Source: Strongylocentrotus purpuratus (Eukaryota > Echinodermata > Echinoidea > Camarodonta > Strongylocentrotidae). From it: DNA of 64,000 nucleotides. The notes below the pieces were generated by a model that worked only from the letters and a program-made list of their open reading frames with translations, was not told the origin of the DNA and made no database searches. The position numbers and the translations under genes were made by a program. Every line of letters begins with the position of its first letter. Within the stretch, counting starts at the first letter, position 1. The stretch spans positions 620,001-684,000 of the forward strand of contig NW_022145532.1 of NCBI RefSeq assembly GCF_000002235.5, in the 5' to 3' direction. This document shows, piece by piece, positions 56,220 through 64,000 of the stretch.

Positions 56220-57145
56220 GATTTGTTACTGCGCCGCCGTTATCATTTTACGAAAACTTGCTCCTCGTGTTAAGGATGCATAAGATTGTAAATTTTAACA
56301 AGTTATTTGAGCCTAATATGCCCCACAAAGTTAGACTCAAAAATTAAAAAAATATTTCTTAACTACTGAATTAAGCTAGCTACATCAGCACACTAAATGA
56401 TTGTCTGCAATGTTATGATTTAATATTCCACTACGTTGTGTGACTCCTCAAGCCGATCATGGCAAATAAAGATAACATGGTTTAAATTGACTTCATTACA
56501 ACTGCGGTAAAAACACGTTGATTTACCCTTTTTTTTATTTGTATAGATGGGCCCCCTCCTCTGGCGCTCAAGGGGGGGGGGGGGAGGGTGCGATTTTTCA
56601 TATTTTCGAGGGCCAAAAAAAAATGCTCACTAGGGTAGGGTAGGTAGGGTGAGATTTTACACAAGGAGATTTTTTTTTTTTTTTAATGATGAGATATATA
56701 ATTTATCAGGAGCTCAGTTTACTTTACAAACCAGAGCGTTCAAATCCCAAATAAGTTTTTTATTTTATTTATATGTAAATCCCAAATAAGTTAATGGTCT
56801 ACGCAAGGTGTTCCATACATTTCCAAGTTCTACGCCTGCTCTAGATCTACGGCCTAAATTCATCGGATGATTTGAGGTAAGTTAGCAATTTCCCCACTCC
56901 TGGTATGATCTTATAGTCTAATGTTCAATGTACCTTTGGAAACAGAAGAGAAATTATCACTTATCGTTATTCCAGGTAAGTATTGCAATCATTTAAGTGT
57001 GTAATTATTGGAAAACGATCGGACTGACGTGACTCAGAATCACGATACCGGTATCGATCGGTGTGTTTTACTGCACTGTTGGTGAGAGCGTCTTACCCGT
57101 TGGACCCCGGGATGTGCATGTGCGGCATTTGGGTCTGACAAGTAG
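56220..57145. other. Intergenic DNA
   Basis: Contains poly-G and poly-T tracts around 56570-56690 (GGGCCCCCTCCTCTGGCGCT..) that may be another poly-G MITE remnant. No gene seen. Confidence 0.35.
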
Positions 57146-57148
57146 ATC

Positions 57149-57792
57149 TAGACCTAGGCTAGACCGAAAGCTTCAGTCTCTATACCGTCGGTTGTTCCAC
57201 TGAGACTACGTCTGGCTCCACTAGACCTCCGGTTATAGAGACAGAACGATCGCCTATGCCAGCCTATGTTGAAGATATCACGGCTAGATTTTAGCCGTTA
57301 GGCCCCTCCCACAAACATGAACAAACTTGCCACGGCCGTATTGTTATGCCCCCAAAATCCCCCAAAATGTCATTTTACCTCGTGCATATCCAATTTTACA
57401 TTAGGCCTAGGCTATAATACATCGGTTCCACTTACTAACTTGATTGAAATAATCCGTTTAATGGTCCCTTTTAAGGAAATTATGGGTCAAAATCGACATC
57501 CATGTTGAAAATCTTGCAAGCCGTGTTAAACTCTCGCTGCCGTCAATCTCATCCCTTCTAGTCTACGCCGAAGGCAAAATGATTATGAAGGAAAAACTGT
57601 GCGCCATCTACACGTTCGTAATGGTTTTATCACAGTTTTTCCTTCATAATCTAGCCGTGATATCTTCAACATAGGCTGGCATAGGCGATCGTTCAGTCTC
57701 TATAACCGGAGGTCTAGTGGAGCCAGACGTAGTCTCAGTGGAACAACCGACGGTATAGAGACTGAAGCTTTCGGTCTAGACCTAGGCTAGCT
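57149..57792. repeat. Inverted repeat, ~142-bp arms, upstream of METAP1D
   Basis: Arms at 57149-57290 and 57648-57792 are near-perfect complements (GACCTAGGCTAGACCGAAAG..TATAGAGAC..GATCGCCTATGCCAGCC..ATATCACGGCTAGATT). Between them lies a smaller hairpin (GATTATGAAGGAAAAACTGTG at about 57579 and its complement ending near 57650). Target duplication not identified. Probably a fold-back MITE or local inverted duplication. Confidence 0.8.
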
Positions 57793-58408
57793 AGCTCTAG
57801 AACCTAGCTCGTATATTCTTGATGTACTTTACAATAATAACCAGACTGCAGTGTGACCGTGACTGATTTGAGTTAGTGTGTTGTTTATAGACCTAGACAG
57901 AAATAACCGTCTGGTAATAAAACTGAAATTTGTCAACTTTCCCCACCATACTGTCTAGATCTAGGGTAGAGTGCCCAGTATTCGGTCACTTAAGGGGAAA
58001 TCACTAATATTCTAGTGACGTGTGTGCTGTGCTGTCTACTTTATTTCTCCATATTTTATGTGTGGTTCAAATAAAAAGGAGGAACCTAAAAGTAAAAACA
58101 TTTCATGTGCACACTTAGTCCAACTCGTTTCACTCAACCAGGAGTGTTGAGCCATATTATTTTCAGATTAAATGAAGTGAATGCAGATGAAGCTAAGCTA
58201 GGGTGATGACTGAGATCATCCAAATCTATCTCTAGACTTAGACTAGACCTAAGGTCTATACATTTTTCTTGGTCAATAAAAAATGGTCAGAAAAAAATAA
58301 TAGTAATTAAAACTTTGTATTCTTTTGCTCCTCAAGCCAAACCAAGGACTGCCAACATGTTAGCCAGTTCTGCTGTTGTCGCCTCACTGTAAACGTGCTG
58401 TGACCAAG

Positions 58409-61400
58409 ATGTTATGCAGAGGATGTCTTCAACAGCTACAGAAAACCCAGACCAGAACAGCTTTCAATATCTTCCAGAAATGGGGCAAAAAAGCAGAGCC
58501 AACAACACCCAGTAACTTCTCAATTGTTCAGGCAGGAAAGGTAAGGATGGAGATTCTCTTTGCCTTTGGAGTGTGGTTCAAATGTTTGCATTGAAAGTAA
58601 TTTAATCAACCTCATGATACGGTTTTAAAAAATTACTAGGTCTGTTAGCTACGTTCCCTTTTAATATTTGATAGGAATACAATACATGATAATTGGTTAA
58701 TCGAACATAAAGCGACCCCAACTTGGAGTGCTTTCTCATTTTGGTAGAGGGAAACAAATTAAATAGTCTGACTAGTAGAGGTAAACTTACATACAAACTC
58801 ATGAGGGTATTAGGTAGCTTTACAGCAAAATAAAATGTCATGTCAAGAATAACAATACACCGGGCCAGTCAATAGTCATTTCCCCCCATTCTATCATCTC
58901 CTTAACTGTGGCAGGCATGCCTTCAACTTAATATTAAGAAATAAATCATGCTGACCCTGCTGAGCTAGACCCCAGATACATTGAGGTGAAAGGTGAATTT
59001 TAATTGACCAGATGCGGTCCTTTGTTATGCCATAGTATTGTAAGCTATGATACTCTCCTAAACTTGCCTAATCACAGTTAGCATAGTAGTATCCACTTAA
59101 GATAACCCTAAGACCACTACCAACCTTTAGCTATGCCTCTGATCCCAAACTTAACCTTAACACTAAGAATTGGTAGAGACTGTGTCTTGTTTATAAATGT
59201 TTTAAAAAGGCAGCATGAATCTCATTCAAGCCAAAACACATACCTTAAATTAAAGATAAACTCTTTATGCTATACAGTTTGCAGTTGATAATGGATAACT
59301 CATAACAAAATTAATCAGCAGTTATATCTGCATGAGTTGAATCTGTTGGGACTTCAAAACACATTTCGACTTCTGTAAAATTTGACTTAGAAAAGTGTGA
59401 ATCACACACGTTTTGCATAATTTGGTCAAAAAAATTGATTCAGCTTGAGGGAAATCAGACTTGTTCAATTTCGAAGTATGCAGAGTTCATTGTATCTTTT
59501 TTTCTTATTGACTGTTGTCTGTGTTCCTTTGATGTTGTAGGTGAGCCCAATGAGAACTGTACCAGAAGGGATAGAGATGCCAGATTATGCACATGCAGGC
59601 AAACCGGTGATTGCTCCACAGAGAAAGGTTTTCATCTTGGATCATGAATCTATTCAATGTATGAGAGAGGCTGGTAAACTCGGCAGGAAGCTCCTAGATC
59701 TTACAGCATCATATATTCAGGTACTTACTAAAAGGCCGTATGTATTCATGACAATCTGTGGTGAAAGTCATTACCCCATGGCAGGCAAGTGTGTATGTGT
59801 GTGTGTGTAATTGGGTTTTTACAGACGTGTATCAATCAGACATGATTATTTACGTCTGGGGACCGACCTTTAACGTCACCATCCGAAAGACATGACTCGG
59901 GTTCGAACCTGCGTCCTCGACTGAATCAGTTTGTAACTTCCATTTACGGTAGCTGGATTACAGGCGCACGCCACAATGCCCCAGTTAACAATGCAAACTT
60001 TGTTGTCAACTTGTTGACCATATCAAAATGACAACAAAGTAAAGTTTATCTTTAGTTGAAGGATTTATCACACATACATATATATGTTCGTATGAGGCAA
60101 TATAACATTACTTTATGAAAGATTTGTTTAGATATTTAAAAAATGCCAAAGGAGCTGGAGCAATGTCTTGTACGTTTAAAAACTTTTGACCTGTTTGCTG
60201 CTGATTTTTTCTTTCTCATAGGTATGACACAAGAATCAGCTTGTTCCTGTAGTCCATGGGTTCATTGTTGAAGCAATTAATATTAAATGAAGAAAGAAAA
60301 TAATATGGCTCAAGAACATGGTCAGTGATAAACCATTAGCACAATTCAGGATGTAAATTATGCCAGCTGCTGACTGATATTAATCCTTGTAAATCTTTCA
60401 TTACGGAAACCCACTTTGAAATCATCGTCAGATTATTGCTCTAGATCCCCCATTAAATGGAAAAACCTATTGTGTAAATTTCGTTTTCAATCTATTTTCA
60501 AGATGTTATGTCCCTCTCTTCCCATCCACTAGGTCGGGGTCACAACAGATCGTTTGGATGAAGTTCTTCACCAGGCCTGCATAGACAACAATGCCTACCC
60601 ATCCACTCTCAACTACAACTGCTTCCCCAAGTCCTTGTGTACATCAGTCAATAATGTGATGGTCCATGGCATTCCTGATGATAGACCGTTAGAAGATGGG
60701 GATATTATCACTGCAGATATCACGGTAATCACTACTCTTGTAATCATGCTGTATTTCCAAGGATGAAAAGAAATACTGTAGACTATTTGTGTAATGTAAT
60801 CGAATTCAATGCATATATCACACAGAAACTTGCTGGAGATAGAACTTTCACTTTAACTGCATCTAAATACTGGAATATGCTACCTTTAACCCTATTTTAA
60901 CTGGGCTATTTCAGACCAGGTTTTTAATGAAGATCTTGGCCGTTTCACTACCGATCGCCGCAAAAATTTGCATACATGTCAAGTGAAGTGTATAGAATAC
61001 TATGGTAATTTCAATTTTTTGAAAAATTCACTCATTTGCATATTTATGATAATTTATGCAAATAAGGTCATAAAATTCACATTTTTGCCCATAGATCATA
61101 CATTATTCATATTTAAGCATTCTTTTTCACTACGTATATTTGTTAGACCATTTGGAATAATAATACATTACAACACAAAAAATTGGAAGAGCCAGGTTAT
61201 CTCTTGTTTTGATAATTTCTTTATGTATTTCATTGTTTTTTTAACTTATGTATTTTATTGTTTTTGTTGTTTTGTTGTTTTATTTCATTTATAACTACAA
61301 TTCAACTTAAACTTTAAACAAGACTAAATAACCAATGTTTTATCTCTTTTTAGGAAATATGACATTTCCATATGTTTTGTACACAAATCACAAAAATGAG

Positions 61401-62959
61401 CAATTTTCGGGCTGACAGGCAAAGACAAAAGGTCATGTGACTTTGTAGCTATACGTCTGATTTTCGAAAAAATTGTTTTAAAAGATACGTAAGACTCAAA
61501 AGAAAAAAGTCATGAAAGGAAAATTGTATATCTGCCGCGGTTTCGGAGTAGTCGCGAAATTTTTATAGGGGGGGTCAAATTGACCCCCCCCCCCCCCCAG
61601 ATAACGTAGGGTTAATACTCGGGCAATCGTCATCTGTCTCTTCATTCAAAAAGGGACTTAAAACATTTCTTTTTTGTAATCCAGATTTTTGGGATTCTGT
61701 AAGTTTACATTTGCATTTTGTGTAGGATTCTTCTTGATGTAAGCGCTTTGGGCCGCTCTGGGAAAAGCGCGGTATATAAATAATAATAATAATAATAGGT
61801 GCCATGTTACAAATTATTTCATGCACTTGCTTTGAATAATTTTATTTCAGTAGTCAAAATGCAAATTGCCTACAACCGGGAGGTCGTGGGTTCGTCCCCG
61901 GCCGCGTCATACCAAAAGACGTTAAAAGACGGGAGTTGCTGCTACCTTGTTTGGCGTTCAACAATAAGGGATAGAGGAACGTCGATCTGGTGCTGCTCAG
62001 TAACTGCCGGGCTCACGATCAATTGGGCAAAAAGAATTTCCATTTTCGGTTTAACTTAATAACATTTGGAGTGGACTTTAAAAGATTATTATTATTATTA
62101 TTATTATTATTAATCGTTGCAAGGTAGGACAAACATTACGGCTTGTCCTACCTAACAACACGTAATGTATGCAGTCGCTTTGGCCAGGACATGGGCAATA
62201 ATTTTGCGTTGACATTTTGACCACTGTCATTAAATATTGTTAGTTAAGATAAAACAAGGCAGTTTATTCTTTTTGTGTGGGGTTTGGAGTTTTTAACCAC
62301 AGTAACTGTGTTAATGTTTATTTAGTGAATATATCTCAATCCAGTTTCTCTACTCCTGTACAATGAAACATTTGAAGAAGTTACAGCATAAAATCAGCCA
62401 TTGAGTTTGATTATCCTTCCCGTCATGTTCAATTTTCCTGTGTAAGCATCTTACAGTTGGTTATAAATGGATTTTAAAATCAAAGTGGAAACTTTGAAAT
62501 ATATATAGTTTAACACCCTTGTCACACCAACAGCACCGATTCCAGATGGACAGGAGATCGAACAAAGATATTTTAATGACCAAGAATCGGTCGTTTTAAC
62601 TCAGTTTAAAATTGATGTGGCGGTGTGACAGAAGTAAAAATGAGGGTTATATTTATTTTTTGTAAATTCCTTTTAGAAATTCCTAGGATGTGCTAATTTT
62701 TGAAATATCATAACATTCATGCTGTTTAGCTTTTTATGAAGACTTATTGTTTCCATCCCCTTTTCTCTCTCATTTCTACATTTGACTTCATATAGGTGTT
62801 CTTGAATGGTTTCCATGCTGATCTATCAGAAACCTTTCTAGTAGGGAATGTGGATGATGCTGGTAAACGTCTGGTAGAGTATGCTAAGAAATGCAGAGAT
62901 GAAGCAATCAAAGTATGTGGACCAGATGTTCCCATCAGTGCCATTGGAAACACCATATC
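58409..62959 (+). CDS. METAP1D: Methionine aminopeptidase 1D, mitochondrial (first four coding exons, partial)
   Basis: Exons 58409-58540, 59541-59720, 60533-60724 and 62796-62959, all GT/AG; the first three are whole codons and the last ends in phase 2 at GNTIS, so the gene continues to the right. The first exon ([20 protein letters not shown]..) is basic and acid-poor like a mitochondrial presequence. Next comes [27 protein letters not shown], then [39 protein letters not shown], then [20 protein letters not shown]. Family knowledge: these MetAPs remove initiator Met using two metal ions; the Asp of ITADIT and the Asp of FHADLSE correspond to the first two metal ligands, and the remaining His/Glu ligands lie outside the window. 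An in-frame TAG at 58361-58363 precedes the chosen ATG. Length and order agree with vertebrate MAP1D. Confidence 0.92.
59810..59990 (-). mobile_element. SINE-like element in METAP1D intron 2
   Basis: On the minus strand GGCATTGTGGCGTGCGCCTG-TAATCCAGCTACC resembles a pol III A-box region and is followed by GGTTCGAACCC, an exact B box. A (GT)n tract adjoins the other end (about 59790-59808). Whether the head is tRNA- or 7SL-derived is unclear. Confidence 0.55.
60800..61799 (+). pseudogene. LINE reverse-transcriptase 3' end, split by a TTAA-flanked element
   Basis: Left piece reads [20 protein letters not shown] (compare GDRAFSVAAPKLWNSLP in LINE RT tails). Right piece resumes in the same frame as [19 protein letters not shown] and ends with a GTAAGCGCTTTGGGC..AAAAGCGCGGTATATAAATA signature and an (ATA)n tail at about 61777-61797. 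The interruption is the element at 60890-61611. Located in METAP1D intron 3. Confidence 0.8.
60890..61611. mobile_element. piggyBac-like non-autonomous element (TTAA target)
   Basis: CCCTA... / ...TAGGG ends (left CCCTATTTTAACTGGGC, right GATAACGTAGGG), flanked by TTAA on both sides (60886-60889 and 61612-61615), the hallmark of piggyBac insertion. 722 bp. Contains GGGGGGGTCAAATTGACCCC near the right end. Removing it restores a continuous reading frame across the LINE relic. Confidence 0.75.
61865..62112 (+). mobile_element. tRNA-derived SINE with (ATT)n tail
   Basis: B-box-like GGTTCGTCCCC near 61888, body GCGTCATACCAAAAGACG-TTAAAAGACGGGAGTTGCTG, and an (ATT)n tail ending at about 62112. 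The A-box end is missing, so the copy is 5'-truncated. METAP1D intron 3. Confidence 0.7.
62513..62632. mobile_element. Candidate small MITE, CACCCTTGTCACACC ends
   Basis: Imperfect inverted ends (CACCCTTGTCACACCAACA and TGTGGCGGTGTGACAG) around ACCGATTCCAGATG / CCAAGAATCGGTCG. The GTCACA-type end recalls the elements at 14774 and 34524. No target duplication seen. Confidence 0.4.
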
Positions 62960-63328
62960 GTAAGTGATTTTATATACCTCTCTTAAGTATGTTGAATAAT
63001 CTAGTCATCTGATTGGTCCAATTTGGAGTCATGATTTTAGCCATGCCCGCAAAGAAACAAACTATGCCTGTTGCCCCGGGTAAAGGGCCGCATAGTTAAA
63101 TTTTTCTGAGTTCCCCTTTTGTTAACTTGTAAAAAGTTTCTTTGTGCGAGCGCAAGCACCATGCAGTGTGTGTGTGAGTCACGAACGATAGTACCATTCA
63201 GGCAACTTTCCAGCGAAGATTAACAGACAGTGTCTCAGATTTACTGTGATTTTTATAACCAATCTTTACTCAAGAAAAGGATAAGGCAAGAATTCTTTGT
63301 AGATTTTTGTGTGAATTCGGTATATAAA

Positions 63329-63812
63329 AGATATATGGACTGCTTTAATATTAGAGGCATAGCTGTTTCTATACTGGCTCTTGGGGGCCTTACACAGACC
63401 TGCCAACCAGTATGATTTAGTCGTATTTCGTATGATTTTTAGAAGCAAATAGGACAGTACGATTGTATTTTATTTTGTGTAAGTGTGCCAAAATGCATCT
63501 CACATCGACATTTTTGGGATGTTCATTGGTTCATCGAACATAACAGTCGTGACAAAATCATGCATACTCAACCAGTAATCCATACAAAAAGTCTTCCTGT
63601 ATGTAGAAACTGTAAGAGTCTGTGTTTATTTTTAAGAATACAACTTTTGGGATTAAAGAATACAGTTTTTGAATTCCAGAGGTTGGCAGGTCTGCTTACA
63701 TCCTGCTATGACCCAGCGAGCGGCGCGCCTCTGGTCATAGCAGGTGGTAAGGTCCCCTTGCGCCTATAGAAACAGCTATGCCTCTCATAGCAGTCAATAT
63801 ATCTATACCATT
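63329..63812. mobile_element. Nested inverted-repeat element in METAP1D intron 4
   Basis: Outer arms GATATATGGACTGC..GAGGCATAGCTGTTTCTATA and the complement at about 63765-63812. Inside lie a second pair CAGACCTGCCAACC / GGTTGGCAGGTCTG (about 63397-63693) and a hairpin CCTGCTATGACC / GGTCATAGCAGG near 63702-63744. Looks like one MITE inserted in another. Confidence 0.6.
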
Positions 63813-64000
63813 TGTATGCAGTAAGCACTATGAATGAACAAAGAAATATGTGTCAAAGAGATAATATGAAAACATAGTGCATCTTGTTAAATGCATTCTC
63901 ATTTAAGACTTAAGACATTGTCATTTGACATTTCACATTGTGTCAATAAATATAACTGAAAGAGCTGTAAAAAATATCTGTTGTTAGGAGTCCCTAAGCA

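Overview
This window looks like part of an AT-rich, intron-rich, transposon-packed marine invertebrate genome, most likely a deuterostome and perhaps an echinoderm. The taxon is an inference from gene style, tRNA-derived SINEs, abundant poly-G/poly-C hAT-like MITEs and long introns; no marker settles it. There is no prokaryotic signature (no operons, CRISPR or rRNA), and real coding sequence is a few percent of the DNA, in short exons with GT/AG boundaries.

Layout. (1) 1-826 (+): last coding exon of a forkhead (Fox) transcription factor, entering mid-domain. (2) 5608-17934 (+) and 35638-21485 (-): two convergent paralogous single-pass receptors whose ectodomain resembles the IL-17 receptor ectodomain. 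I assembled 10 and 11 exons with matching phases; six internal exons have identical or near-identical lengths. Neither carries a visible SEFIR domain. The minus copy is a complete 534-residue model with a 162-residue cytoplasmic tail containing an exact DSGLES (DSGxxS) motif. The plus copy loses frame inside its transmembrane segment, apparently by one missing base in a G run. (3) 37.5-47.4 kb: a ~10 kb array of 12 minus-strand copies, plus one inverted copy, of a unit encoding a hydrophobic segment followed by a Glu/Lys/Arg-rich stretch, each bounded by splice-like sites. Two upstream minus-strand exons (49869-49747 and 47969-47681) have the right phases to splice into it; together they suggest an unrecognised gene. 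(4) 51.8-55.4 kb: a large LTR-like sequence with a tRNA-Leu-type primer-binding site. (5) 58409-62959 (+): first four coding exons of mitochondrial methionine aminopeptidase 1D, continuing past the window.

Much of the remainder is mobile DNA, often nested: a 2.1 kb fold-back element ending about 17 bp inside an intron of the minus receptor gene, an 885-bp near-palindrome with mariner-like ends, several hAT-like MITEs with 7-8 bp target duplications, three MITEs built from CpG words, a LINE relic split by two MITEs, and a second LINE relic split by a TTAA-flanked piggyBac-like element. All coordinates and homology calls were made by eye from the sequence; no database search was possible.
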